Source of the DNA: an uncultured Oscillospiraceae bacterium
GTDB taxonomy: Bacteria > Bacillota > Clostridia > Oscillospirales > Acutalibacteraceae
Length of the DNA: 32,763 nt
NCBI GenBank assembly: GCA_900546785.1
Contig: URED01000027.1
Location: forward strand, 1 to 32,763
Reading direction: 5' to 3'
Position numbers and translations under genes: made by a program. Below are positions 16,077-25,540 of the stretch, in pieces; position 1 is the first letter of the stretch, and each line of letters starts with the position of its first letter. The notes beneath the pieces are model-generated. The model was given only the letters and a program-made list of their open reading frames with translations. It did not search any database and had not been told where the DNA came from.

Positions 16077-17009
16077 TTATTTCTTTTTCTTCTTAGCTTC
16101 ATCCTTTGCCTTCTTTTCAGCTACCTTGCGCTTTGCTTCTTCAATGATGCGCTTCTGCTCTTCTTCATGGGCTTTGGCAGCTTCTTCGCGTTCCTTGGCT
16201 TTCTTCAGCTCTTCCTGACGCTCTTTTTCTTCTTTTGCCGCTACTTTGGCAAGGCGTTCTTCTTCAAGCGTTTCATCGGATTTAGCAGGTGCAATAACAA
16301 CAGCCGTGTTGATACCGAGCGCAACAAGGAAAAGTACGAGTGCGATTATGTAGCCCCAGAAAAAGCCGCCGCTGATGTCATACGCGGCAAATTCGCCCAC
16401 GGAGAATGCCTTTGCCTCTGCGCCAACGGACGCCGCCGAAGAAAACAGAGCAACAGCAACTACGGAAAATGCGATCGTGATGCAGTCAAACGTAATAGCG
16501 GATTTTGTTTTCGGCTTTTTACACTTGAAAATGTTCATAAAAAATGCAATTACGATAAATATTGCGGATAGGAAATAAAAGATGGTTCCGACCACCAAAA
16601 AAGTTGACGGACCGAAAAAATTTTCAAACTGCAAGTTAGACCATACCACAGAAAAATTGCTGAAAATCTGCAGCAAAATATCAAGAGCAGATCTTGCGCC
16701 GGTAAACGAAAAGAGCGTAAGCTGGAAGCTTTCGCCCGTGCTGTTTACGGCGGACCACGGAATTATGAAAGCAACCGCAGGTAAAAAAGTTAAAACGAAT
16801 CTGACGATTCTGAGCTTAGTGCCGAAAAGAGAATAGCGGACACGGTTCATCGTTCTGTAGAAGACCGTAAACGCAGCTTCAGCATTCCTGTTATCCTCTT
16901 CAAGCCTGCTTACCCAATCAAAATTAGGTATTGAAACACCGCAGTTTTTACATTCTGCTTTTATATTCCACCAAGGAATCTTTTTACCGCAGTTCGGGCA
17001 AGTTGCCAT
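16077..17009 (-). CDS. Zinc-ribbon membrane protein with charged C-terminal tail (310 aa)
   Basis: Function unknown. The N terminus is a zinc ribbon (Cys4, Cys7, Cys20, Cys23; MATCPNCGKKIPWWNIKAE). Four membrane helices follow, at about 64-84, 130-155, 172-198 and 213-237, with a likely extracellular stretch between the first two. Residues from about 245 to the end are a lysine/glutamate/alanine-rich coiled coil ending KKKKK, typical of cytoplasmic charged tails. A GAGGTG ribosome binding site precedes the ATG. It is a single-gene unit with its own promoter and terminator. Similar zinc_ribbon plus transmembrane proteins are common in clostridia and are mostly annotated only as hypothetical. 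Confidence 0.75.
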   Translation of the reverse strand: MATCPNCGKKIPWWNIKAECKNCGVSIPNFDWVSRLEEDNRNAEAAFTVFYRTMNRVRYSLFGTKLRIVRFVLTFLPAVAFIIPWSAVNSTGESFQLTLFSFTGARSALDILLQIFSNFSVVWSNLQFENFFGPSTFLVVGTIFYFLSAIFIVIAFFMNIFKCKKPKTKSAITFDCITIAFSVVAVALFSSAASVGAEAKAFSVGEFAAYDISGGFFWGYIIALVLFLVALGINTAVVIAPAKSDETLEEERLAKVAAKEEKERQEELKKAKEREEAAKAHEEEQKRIIEEAKRKVAEKKAKDEAKKKKK

Positions 17010-17041
17010 ACCTACACCTCTAATCCAAAATACTAAATAAT

Positions 17042-17070
17042 ATTTTATAATGTTTGCAGAAAAAAGTCAA
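17042..17070 (-). promoter_or_regulatory. Promoter of the zinc-ribbon membrane protein gene
   Basis: On the minus strand, TTGACT (17070-17065), 17-base spacer and TAAAAT (17047-17042) lie about 33 bp upstream of the ATG. Confidence 0.7.
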
Positions 17071-17099
17071 TATCTAATATGTAAGCGCACAAAAGACCT

Positions 17100-18500
17100 T
17101 TATTTATCAAGCTTTTTTCTTGACAGTCTATGATGTTCAAGCGTATCTTTTCTGAGCACGCCGGAAAGAACGATCAGCGATATGAGGTTTGGCACAGCCA
17201 TAAGCCCGTTTGCTATATCGCTGAAAGACCATGCAACATCCAGCGCGGAAACGGCGCCGAAATACACGATAACGGCGAATACAACCCTGTAAATATAGCA
17301 AAGCGTTCTGTTTTTGAAAAGGTATTCAAGCGCTTTTTCGCCCTGATATTCCCAGCCTAAAATCGTTGACCAGGCAAATAAAAGTATGCCTATGGAAACA
17401 ACGATCGCACCCGGTTTTCCGAGGACGGACTGAAAGCTTGCGATTGTAAGCTCCGCACCCTCGAGCATTTTACCGTTTGCATCAACAGACCCTAAAAGGC
17501 CGGAGGAAGCAATAACAAGACCCGTAATGGAGCACACGATGATCGTATCTATAAAAGTGCCGCACATATTTATGTAGCCCTGGTTCACATGGTTATCCGT
17601 TGTTACAGAAGAAGCGGTAATCGCCGCAGAACCGAGACCGGCTTCATTAGAAAACACGCCTCTTGATACACCGTATCGAATACTTTGCATAACGGAAACC
17701 GTTAGAGTTCCGGCAAGACCGCCTGCAACAGCTTTTCCGCCGAACGCCATAGACCAAATTGTGCCCAGACCGGAGGGAATATTCTTATAATTCGCGATTA
17801 TAACGATCAGTCCCGAAACGAGGTAAAACACAGCCATCACGGGCACCAGAACGGAAGACACTTTAGAAATGGATTTGATACCGCCGAAAATGATGATACC
17901 CGTCAGCACCGCCAATACAAGACCGGTTATCCAGGTGGGCACGGAAAAGGTATTATAGATGGATGAAGAAATAGAATTTGCCTGTGACATATTCCCTATG
18001 CCGAACGAAGCGATTACAGTAAACACGGCAAAAGCGCCTGCAAGGAAAAGCGCGAATTTTTTATGCTTAAAGGCATTTTTGATCGTATACATCGGGCCTC
18101 CGCACATTTCGCCTTTTTCATTCGTTTCACGATATTTGATGGCAAGCGCGCATTCCGCGTATTTCGTTGAGATGCCGAATGCAGCGGCGATCCACATCCA
18201 AACAAGCGCGCCGGGTCCGCCCATGATCATGGCAGTGGCAACGCCCACGATATTGCCGGTACCGATCGTTCCCGCAAGCGCGGTCATCAGCGCTGAAAAA
18301 GGAGAAATATCCCCCTCTCCCTTATCCGTTTTTCGCGATTCAGGGCTGAATACCATAACGAGCGCCTTAGGCAGATTACGCCAAGGAAGGAAATTCAGCT
18401 TAAAAGTTAAAAATATACCTGTTCCAACAAGAAAAACAAGCATGACGGGGCCCCATACCACCTCGTCTATCGCTTCAAGAATCGATCCTAATTTTTCCAT
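17100..18500 (-). CDS. AGCS-family sodium:alanine/glycine symporter (466 aa)
   Basis: This is a secondary amino acid transporter of the alanine or glycine:cation symporter family, importing small neutral amino acids with Na+. The typical N-terminal signature is clear (GTGIFLTFKLNF, then GTIGTGNIVGVATAMIMGGPGALVWMW), as are GGPMYTI, the region RGVFSNEAGLGSA, and about eleven membrane helices. The start at 18500 is chosen because GAGGAG lies just upstream and homologues begin MEKLxxxLxxxDxxVWGP. It lies 16 bp after the stop of the second exporter subunit, so it is probably the last gene of the exporter operon. Confidence 0.94.
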   Translation of the reverse strand: MEKLGSILEAIDEVVWGPVMLVFLVGTGIFLTFKLNFLPWRNLPKALVMVFSPESRKTDKGEGDISPFSALMTALAGTIGTGNIVGVATAMIMGGPGALVWMWIAAAFGISTKYAECALAIKYRETNEKGEMCGGPMYTIKNAFKHKKFALFLAGAFAVFTVIASFGIGNMSQANSISSSIYNTFSVPTWITGLVLAVLTGIIIFGGIKSISKVSSVLVPVMAVFYLVSGLIVIIANYKNIPSGLGTIWSMAFGGKAVAGGLAGTLTVSVMQSIRYGVSRGVFSNEAGLGSAAITASSVTTDNHVNQGYINMCGTFIDTIIVCSITGLVIASSGLLGSVDANGKMLEGAELTIASFQSVLGKPGAIVVSIGILLFAWSTILGWEYQGEKALEYLFKNRTLCYIYRVVFAVIVYFGAVSALDVAWSFSDIANGLMAVPNLISLIVLSGVLRKDTLEHHRLSRKKLDK

Positions 18501-18516
18501 AACATACTCCTCGCAT

Positions 18517-20262
18517 TCAATTATTTTCAAAGCCGGCAAACTGGCTGTTATACAGATCATAGTAAAAGCCGTGCTGCGCCAAAAGCTGCTTATGCGTTCC
18601 CTGCTCTATTACCTTGCCGCTGTTCATAACCAGAATAAGATCGGCATTTTTTATGGTTGAAAGACGGTGTGCAACAATAAAGGTGGTCTTTCCTTCCATC
18701 AGCACTTCAAATGCTTTTTGGATTCTGATCTCTGTTCTTGTATCAATGCTGGACGTTGCCTCATCCAGTATCAGCATAGGCGGATTCAAAAGCATCAGCC
18801 TTGTGATACACAGCAGCTGCTTCTGCCCCTGCGAAAGATTGCCGCCGTCCGCACCTATATAAGTGTTATAACCCTCCGGCAAACGTTTAATAAACGAATG
18901 TGCGTGCGATTTTTTTGCCGCCTCAACCGCTTCCTCAAACGTCGCCTGCGGTTTACCCATGATGATATTATCAAGTATGGTGCCGGATTTAAGCCACGTA
19001 TCCTGTAAGACCATGCCAAAAGAGGAACGCAGGGATTTGACATTGATTTCCGAATACGGGATACTGTCTGCAAAGATCTCACCGCTGTCCACATCATAAA
19101 ACTTCATCAGCAGGTTGATTATCGTAGTCTTTCCGCACCCTGTCGGCCCAACTATTGCTACGCGCATGCCGGGCTTTACGTTTATATTCAGATCCTCGAT
19201 CAGTTTTTTATCCTTCGTATAGCTGAAATCAACATGGGAGACCTGAATATCACCAGAGGCGTTATTCAATTCCTTTTTGTTCGGACTGTCGCTCTCAATT
19301 TCTTTTTCTTCAATCAGATTTATCAGTCTGCCGGCGCAGGCTACCGCGTTCTGAAGCTCGGTCACTACGCCGCTTATCTCGTTGAATGGCTTTGTATACT
19401 GCGTTGCATAGGCAAGAAAGCTTGAAAGAATACCGACTGTAATATAACCTCTTACAGTCAATATAGCGCCGAAAAGCGTAACGGCGGCATAAACGATGTT
19501 GTTTACAAATCTTGTGCCGGGATTTGCAAACGATGAATAAAACGTTGCCTTGAAATAGTACAGAGCGACGCTTTTATTTAATTTTTCAAACTTTTGCTGA
19601 TTTTCTTCTTTGTGTCCGTACGCCTCGGTGACTTTCTGATTAGTGATGATCTCGTCAACAAAAGCGGTCTGCTCACCTCTTGCCTCGCTCTGTTTCCGAA
19701 ACATTTTATAGGTTTTCCTGGCAATAAAATTGGCTAAAAGCAGGCTCATCGGTGTTAGAACCACTACAAGGAGCGCGATCCAGAAATTTATATATATCAT
19801 AAAACCGAGCGTACCGATGATCGTTACCACACCTGTAAACAACTGTGTAAATCCCATCAACAGACCGTCCGCAAGCTGGTCCGCGTCTGTGATGACGCGG
19901 CTCACGGTCTCTCCGCTTGAATGGCTGTCAAGGTAGCTGAACGGAAGAACCTGTAGTTTTTGAAATGCCTTGTTGCGCATATCACGCACAACGTTAAACG
20001 TTATTCTGTTATTTAAAACATTCATGATCCATTGCAGCAAAGCGGTCACAGCAACGGTTACGGCTATCTTATATAAAATGAGTAAGATCTTTTCAAAATC
20101 AACGTTTCCGGCGCCTATGATATAATCTATTGCCTGCCCAATCAAAATGGGCACATACAGCGCAAGGAGCGAGGAAACGGCGGCACATAGGATAGACAAG
20201 AAAAGTAAGATCTTATATCTGCCTATATACCCCAAAACTTTTTTTACAATCGTTTTAGTCAT
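18517..20262 (-). CDS. Heterodimeric ABC exporter, catalytic-site half (581 aa)
   Basis: This full-length half-transporter has six membrane helices (1-310) and an ATPase domain (340-581). Walker A is GPTGCGKT (372-379). Walker B ends in Asp500 followed by catalytic Glu501 (LILDEATSSID), and the switch is His532 (AHRLS). Its signature is LSQGQ (476-480) rather than LSGGQ. Paired with the neighbouring subunit this gives one competent ATP site (this Walker A/B with the neighbour's LSGGQ) and one degenerate site, as in BmrCD, LmrCD and TM287/288 multidrug exporters. It overlaps the partner gene by 8 bp. Confidence 0.94.
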   Translation of the reverse strand: MTKTIVKKVLGYIGRYKILLFLSILCAAVSSLLALYVPILIGQAIDYIIGAGNVDFEKILLILYKIAVTVAVTALLQWIMNVLNNRITFNVVRDMRNKAFQKLQVLPFSYLDSHSSGETVSRVITDADQLADGLLMGFTQLFTGVVTIIGTLGFMIYINFWIALLVVVLTPMSLLLANFIARKTYKMFRKQSEARGEQTAFVDEIITNQKVTEAYGHKEENQQKFEKLNKSVALYYFKATFYSSFANPGTRFVNNIVYAAVTLFGAILTVRGYITVGILSSFLAYATQYTKPFNEISGVVTELQNAVACAGRLINLIEEKEIESDSPNKKELNNASGDIQVSHVDFSYTKDKKLIEDLNINVKPGMRVAIVGPTGCGKTTIINLLMKFYDVDSGEIFADSIPYSEINVKSLRSSFGMVLQDTWLKSGTILDNIIMGKPQATFEEAVEAAKKSHAHSFIKRLPEGYNTYIGADGGNLSQGQKQLLCITRLMLLNPPMLILDEATSSIDTRTEIRIQKAFEVLMEGKTTFIVAHRLSTIKNADLILVMNSGKVIEQGTHKQLLAQHGFYYDLYNSQFAGFENN

Positions 20263-21979
20263 TTACTGCCGCCTCCTTTTCAAACTGAGATTCATAGATC
20301 TCTCTGTAGACATCACAGTTTTCAAGAAGCTCATTATGCTTGCCGATACCGACGCATTCTCCGTCCTCAAGTACAAGGATAACATCTGCAAACATAACCG
20401 AAGATGCTCTCTGGCTTACAATAAAGACGGTAGGATCGTAAGGCAGATTCAAAACAGCCTTTCTCATTGCCGCTTCCGTTGCAAAATCAAGAGCGGAAGC
20501 GCTGTCATCCAGAATAAGGATATCCGGCTTTCTGACAAGCGCACGCGCAACGGAAAGCCGCTGCTTCTGCCCGCCGGAAAGATTTGCGGCATTTTGCTTT
20601 ATTTCGGCGTCAAGCCCGCCCTTTTCTATAATCGTATCGTAAATCTGCGCTGCCTTTAACGCCTCCAGCATTTCGCTGTCCGTTGCGTTTTTATTGCCCC
20701 AGAGCAGATTTTCACGAACAGTGCCTTTAAACAGCGCCGCTTTTTGAAGCACGAATCCTATATTGGAACGCAGTTCGTCATCACGTTGTGCCTTAACGTC
20801 TGTGCCGTTAACATAAACCGTGCCCTCGCTGGAATCGTAAAAATGCGGAATGAGAGAAACCAAACTTGTTTTACCGCTGCCCGTGCCGCCTATTATTCCG
20901 ACAATATCGCCTTTATTCGCGGAAAAGCTTATATTTTTAAGAGATTCTTCCGAAGAGCCTTTGTACTTGAGCGAAACATTATCAAAGCAGACCGAAAAAT
21001 CATTCTGCTTAGTTATATGATCATTATGCTCCAACGTGTTCTCCAACTTAAAGATCGTTTCAATACGTGAAGCGCAGGCGAAGCTTCTTGTGATCGTTAC
21101 AACAAGATTTGCAAGCTTAATAAGCTCAACAAGGATCTGACTCATATAATTATAAAGAGCTACTACCTGCCCTTGTGAAAGATCGCCGGCATTGACTCGG
21201 ATTGCACCTTCATTTATAAGAACAATCGTTGCAACATTAATTATAATAAAAGTGAGAGGATTCATCAAAGCGGATATTCTGCCCACAGCTTTTTGCAGAT
21301 GCGACAGCGCTTTATTCTTATTATAAAAATCCTCTGTTTCCTGTGCCTCCTGCGTAAACGCCCTTATGACTCTGGCACCGGTAAGATTCTCTCTTGTTTT
21401 GAGCGTAAGCGCATCAAGATGAAACTGTATCGACTTATATCTGGGCATCGTATATTTCATAATAGAAACGATGACAGCCGTAAGCACGGGAATGGTAACC
21501 AGAAATATCAACGCGCATCTGACGTCTATGGTAAACGCCATTATAAGCGCGCCGAAAACAATAAATGGGCTTCTTAAAAACAGGCGCAATACCATATTGA
21601 CGCCGTTTTGAACCTGCGTGGTATCATTCGTCATGATGGTTACAAGCGTTGAAGTACCCGTACTGTCTATCTCATTAAAAGAGAGAGATTGAATTTTTTG
21701 AAACAGGTCATACCTTAATTCGCGCCCGAACCCGGCAGCGGCTTTTGCTGCGAAATACTGAGCCGTAACAGACACCGTCATGCCGACAACGGCAAGTGCA
21801 GCCATGATTCCAACATCAGAAAGGATCCTTTTATAATCATTTTTAAGGATACCGTTATCTATGACCGAAGAAACAACCAGAGGAACGATGAGTTCAAAAA
21901 TCGCCTCCAGCATTTTAAAAAGAGGCGCAAAAAAAGATTCCTTTTTATAATTTTTCAAATAAACAAGAAGACTTTTCAT
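20255..21979 (-). CDS. Heterodimeric ABC exporter, degenerate-site half (574 aa)
   Basis: This partner subunit has six membrane helices (about 15-300) and an ATPase domain with Walker A GGTGSGKT (364-371) and canonical signature LSGGQ (467-471). Walker B reads LILDDSASALD, so the catalytic glutamate is Asp492, and the switch histidine is Gln523 (VSQR). These two substitutions are the standard marks of the non-hydrolysing site in heterodimeric exporters. It is the first gene of a probable three-gene operon (exporter, exporter, AGCS symporter). The promoter is strong and bears an inverted repeat that could bind a MarR- or TetR-type repressor encoded elsewhere. The substrate is unknown; drug or lipid export is the family norm. 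Confidence 0.94.
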   Translation of the reverse strand: MKSLLVYLKNYKKESFFAPLFKMLEAIFELIVPLVVSSVIDNGILKNDYKRILSDVGIMAALAVVGMTVSVTAQYFAAKAAAGFGRELRYDLFQKIQSLSFNEIDSTGTSTLVTIMTNDTTQVQNGVNMVLRLFLRSPFIVFGALIMAFTIDVRCALIFLVTIPVLTAVIVSIMKYTMPRYKSIQFHLDALTLKTRENLTGARVIRAFTQEAQETEDFYNKNKALSHLQKAVGRISALMNPLTFIIINVATIVLINEGAIRVNAGDLSQGQVVALYNYMSQILVELIKLANLVVTITRSFACASRIETIFKLENTLEHNDHITKQNDFSVCFDNVSLKYKGSSEESLKNISFSANKGDIVGIIGGTGSGKTSLVSLIPHFYDSSEGTVYVNGTDVKAQRDDELRSNIGFVLQKAALFKGTVRENLLWGNKNATDSEMLEALKAAQIYDTIIEKGGLDAEIKQNAANLSGGQKQRLSVARALVRKPDILILDDSASALDFATEAAMRKAVLNLPYDPTVFIVSQRASSVMFADVILVLEDGECVGIGKHNELLENCDVYREIYESQFEKEAAVND

Positions 21980-21989
21980 ATAAACACCA

Positions 21990-22036
21990 TTTTAGTTAAT
22001 ATGCAATATATTATAATATAAAACTAAAACTGTCAA
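21990..22036 (-). promoter_or_regulatory. Promoter and candidate operator of the ABC exporter operon
   Basis: On the minus strand, TTGACA (22036-22031) is followed by TAATAT at a 17-base spacing (22013-22008), or TATAAT at 15 bases (22015-22010). The inverted arms TTTTAGTT (21990-21997) and AACTAAAA (22022-22029) bracket the -10 and the transcription start, a plausible repressor arrangement. Confidence 0.65.
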
Positions 22037-22338
22037 CAAATACGTAAAAATATCGTAAATTCAAACAAAATCATTTTCCAAAACAGCAAATCCTTGTAAA
22101 ATAATGAATAAATCTTAATCAATAACCTGTTCAGTTGCTTATCATGAACAATTTGACGAAAGATCGGAGCATAGTGTGAAGAATCACACTATCTAGATTA
22201 TAGCTCAGTTGCGGTACTCAAAATTCCTGTTGGAATTTTGACCGCTGCCAGTTCTTTTTGCTTCCTTCATCTCGCACTGCGAGCGGTCGCAAACGAACCC
22301 CTCAAAATTCGCCTGCGGCATAATTTTGAGATGGCTGT
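22037..22338 (+). other. Structured non-coding region before the collagen-like gene
   Basis: No gene is seen here. Three strong hairpins stand in a row: ATAGTGTGA/TCACACTAT (22171-22192, perfect 9-bp arms, 4-base loop); a stem of GCGG plus TCAAAATTCC closing on GGAATTTTGA plus CCGC (22211-22245); and CTCAAAATT/AATTTTGAG with an inner GCC/GGC (22301-22330). The last two share CTCAAAATTC, so alternative pairings are possible. They may be a structured mRNA leader or remnants of small repeated elements. No convincing plus-strand promoter was found. Confidence 0.55.
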
Positions 22339-22422
22339 AATCACCATTAACGCCTTGTCAGGCTACAGCAGGGTGTTGATGATTTTAATAAACTATTTGT
22401 AGCCTGAAAGGCTATGGTGATT
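22339..22422 (+). repeat. Long inverted repeat enclosing the start of the collagen-like gene
   Basis: The left arm is AATCACCAT, GCCTT and CAGGCTACA (22339-22347, 22352-22356, 22359-22367). It pairs with TGTAGCCTG, AAGGC and ATGGTGATT (22398-22406, 22408-22412, 22414-22422). That is 23 base pairs with small bulges around a 30-base loop. The right arm contains the ribosome binding site and lies directly before the chosen start codon. Confidence 0.7.
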
Positions 22423-22425
22423 ATT

Positions 22426-23211
<786 letters not shown>

Positions 23212-23384
23212 TAGACAGATACGGATTTCGGGTCCTAAATGCACGCAACCGAACCAGATATACCGAAAATAGTGCTAATTATACGAAATACAGCAGAAAT
23301 TCTAAATAATAAAGCACAATATCAAAATTATTTATATCTTTGTTTTTATAAAATTGAAATATAGACTGCAAAGAGGTGCTTTAT

Positions 23385-24498
23385 ATGAAGAAGAAAAGAA
23401 AAAACCCGCTTTCATAAGAGTAATAGCTGTTATCGCCTTACTTTCCTCGCTGTTATCGGCATGTAATAATGCCGAAACGGTGGAGAGCAATCCCCGGTAT
23501 TTGGCCGATGTTTCTCAATATACGTTTTGGATCAATTCCGCAGAAACATCGATTCCCGAATATCAAACATATAACCATGTGCATGATTTTCTTGATGTTT
23601 GCGAAATCAAAGACGATGGCGCAGTTGCTCCAAACGGAAAGATCAGAAAAGTACTGTTTATCGGTTTTGACGGCATGCGGGCGGATGCGTTACCATACGT
23701 TCTTGATAATGCCGGAAATTCCAAAACCGGTGTAAGCGGTATTGCCGAGCTGCAGCAAAGCGGAGGCTTGTATCTTGCCTACTGCGGCGGCGAAACAGGC
23801 ACGGATACCGAACAGACCACTTCAACGTCCGCAAGCTGGACCTCGCATTTCACGGGGGTTTGGGGCGCACAGCACGGTATAAAGACGAATGAAGACAGCA
23901 AAAATATGCAATACAAGACCTTTATGCTTGAATTTGCTGAAAAAGGGCTTAATACTTCCATAGCATTTGACTGGGATCAGTATTTTGATGTCAATTTAAA
24001 AGAAGAGATCAAATACGTTATGGAAGCAGATCTTCCCATGCAGTTTTGTGATATTGCCCGAGAAAAAAAGGATGACCTGGAAGACACCAACGCCGAAACG
24101 CTTGAACTCTATAACTTTGTTGCGCCTGAAGAACCGTCTGCCTCAGCGCCGTATGACACGGGTATACGGGATCACATACTTGAGAGAATCGATACCGGAG
24201 ACGATATTATTTGCGGTATTTTTCATAATATCGATTCAGCCGGGCACACGTACGGATTTGGAATCAGCACCGAATATACCGGCACGGTCATCAACTGCGA
24301 TATGTATGCACATTCCGTTTTGCAGCAGTGAAAGAAAGAGAAAAGAATTACAATGAGGAATGGCTTGTTATTTTTGCAAACGACCACGGCGGCATAGGCC
24401 AATGGCACGGTGAACAGAGCCCTGAAGAGAGGACGACATGGATTGCGACAAACATTCCTTTTGATGAAAGCTATTATTCTAATAATTATAGCGTGTAA
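23385..24498 (+). pseudogene. Type I phosphodiesterase/alkaline-phosphatase-superfamily lipoprotein, broken by two frameshifts
   Basis: ATG 23385 follows AGAGGTG but reaches a stop after ten codons. One extra A in the A6 run at 23399-23404 would restore a classical lipoprotein signal (MKKKRKKPAFIRV, then LLSSLLSAC). The body then shows FIGFDGMRADALP (metal-binding Asp), STSASWTSHFTGVWGAQHGI (nucleophile region) and HNIDSAGHTYGF (Asp, His). The frame is lost again at 24320-24328, ending at TGA 24329. One added base there would continue it with AVKEREKNYNEEW and the last metal motif, DHGG...WHGE, to TAA 24498. The restored protein of about 370 aa would be a complete surface phosphodiesterase or phosphatase. 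Both lesions are single-base losses; sequencing error is an alternative to true decay. Confidence 0.8.
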
Positions 24499-24763
24499 AG
24501 CGCAGAACCGTATAGCTTACTTAATAACAGAAAAGCGTAGACGGCAATTCCGCCGCAGGGAACGCATGACCGTATAATTTAGACATAATATTAAAAATAT
24601 ATAAGAGCGCAGGAAATGCTTATATCAAGTATTCCTGCGCTCGTATTTTTTATCATCTATATTTTCTAAATACTGTAGTTTTTAGAATTACCTTAGATTA
24701 CCACACATTACCGTAAAGGCAATGCTTGTCACCAATCAAACGCTCATGCTCTTTGCTCCGAGG
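24499..24763. other. Intergenic region with a strong hairpin; otherwise nothing recognised
   Basis: This lies between the broken phosphodiesterase gene and the cupin operon remnant. Apart from the terminator at 24605-24651 and short repeats such as GCACACAGTGC, no gene, promoter or RNA is supported. Confidence 0.6.
24605..24651 (+). terminator. Terminator between the phosphodiesterase pseudogene and the cupin operon
   Basis: The arms GAGCGCAGGAA/TTCCTGCGCTC (24605-24642), with further CTT/AAG pairing in the loop, are followed by GTATTTTTT on the plus strand. It is 107 bp after the pseudogene stop. Confidence 0.8.
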
Positions 24764-24808
24764 TCATAGAAAGACCGCACACAGTGCGTAGCCTTTTGCT
24801 TTAAACAT
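24764..24808 (-). pseudogene. Possible remnant of a zinc-dependent alcohol dehydrogenase start
   Basis: The cupin stop codon overlaps an ATG (TAATG). The frame reads MFKAKGYALCAVFL and then stops. MxKAKGYA is the usual opening of NAD(P)-dependent zinc alcohol dehydrogenases, a gene often found next to small cupins and flavodoxin-like reductases in Firmicutes. Only about nine residues match, so this is a weak call; the rest of the gene would have been deleted. Confidence 0.3.
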
Positions 24809-25242
24809 TACAGCTTTTCATATTCCTCGTCCGTTACGGGCGCTTTCCATTCGTTTGAGGTCTCCTCACCGGGAACCTCAATAGCAATGTGTGAAAACCA
24901 GCTGTCCTTTTTTGCGCCGTGCCAATGCTCGACCTCCGCAGGAATGGTTATTACCGTTCCCGGCGTAAGGCTGACCGCTTCTTTGCCTTTTTCCTGATAC
25001 CATCCCTCACCGGCAGTACATATCAGGATCTGCCCGCCGCCGCTTTTGGCATGGTGGATATGCCAATTATTGCGGCAGCCCGGCTCAAAAGTTACATTGG
25101 CAAGGAAAACGGGGCATTTTCCTGCCTCGGTCAACGGATTCAGGTACGAATTACCGATAAAATATTGTGAAAAAGCCGTATTTTCCTGACCTTTTCCAAA
25201 AACATTTTCCTTTTCAAAGCTTTTTTCATCTGTGATCTTCAC
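24808..25242 (-). CDS. Cupin-domain protein (144 aa)
   Basis: This small single-cupin protein has conserved metal-site motifs. Motif 1 is GCRNNWHIHHAKSGGGQILICTAGEGWYQEKG, with His pair near residues 58-60 and Gln near 71 in the Glu/Gln position. Motif 2 is PAEVEHWHGAKKDSWFSHIAIE, with the third His. Proteins of this type resemble the cupins associated with carboxymuconolactone decarboxylase-like and quinone/oxidoreductase genes; no reaction can be assigned. The start is GTG 25242 with AAGGA about 10 bases upstream. It is the only intact member of a minus-strand cluster whose flanking members (flavodoxin-like at 25541-25767, possibly alcohol dehydrogenase at 24764-24808) are degraded. Confidence 0.88.
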   Translation of the reverse strand: MKITDEKSFEKENVFGKGQENTAFSQYFIGNSYLNPLTEAGKCPVFLANVTFEPGCRNNWHIHHAKSGGGQILICTAGEGWYQEKGKEAVSLTPGTVITIPAEVEHWHGAKKDSWFSHIAIEVPGEETSNEWKAPVTDEEYEKL

Positions 25243-25540
25243 AATAAAAATTCCTTTCCAAAATGTTTTAAATTCAATGAAATAAGATTTTGATCTATAT
25301 TTTTATTTTTTTGAATCAACACCCCCAAAAAAATCTTAACAAATCTAAGTCATCGTCTTACGTTTAGTACATATAATAAGCGCATTCGTTGACATTAATC
25401 TCTGTTATTGAAGAAGCACGGTACTTCTGGATTAAAAAAGCGTATAATTAATTTCAGACGATTACCCAAATTACACGCACATTGCGGATATTCAAAGTGT
25501 TAAGTCAAAAATGCATAATATAGCGGTGTAACATAAACCG
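25243..25540. other. AT-rich spacer, no gene seen
   Basis: This lies between the flavodoxin-like remnant and the cupin gene and is rich in A/T runs. The lost 3' part of the flavodoxin gene would belong here, but no continuation of that family can be recognised in any frame. No good promoter hexamer pair was found. Confidence 0.5.

Noticed and set aside
22195..22300. tRNA-like pieces: TAGCTCAGTTG resembling a D-arm and GGTCGCAAACGAACCC resembling a T-arm
   Set aside because: No acceptor pairing, no plausible anticodon arm, and the stretch between is taken up by a 14-bp hairpin. Chance resemblance is more likely.
22339..22422. Invertible promoter (inverton) between the inverted repeats
   Set aside because: The sequence between the arms is only about 30 bases, too short for a usual invertible segment, and it holds no convincing promoter; no recombinase gene is nearby.
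24300..24331. Programmed -1 frameshift in the phosphodiesterase gene
   Set aside because: No X-XXY-YYZ slippery heptamer or following structure is visible at GTTTTGCAGCAGTGA, and the gene has a second, unrelated lesion near its start. Mutation or sequence error is simpler.
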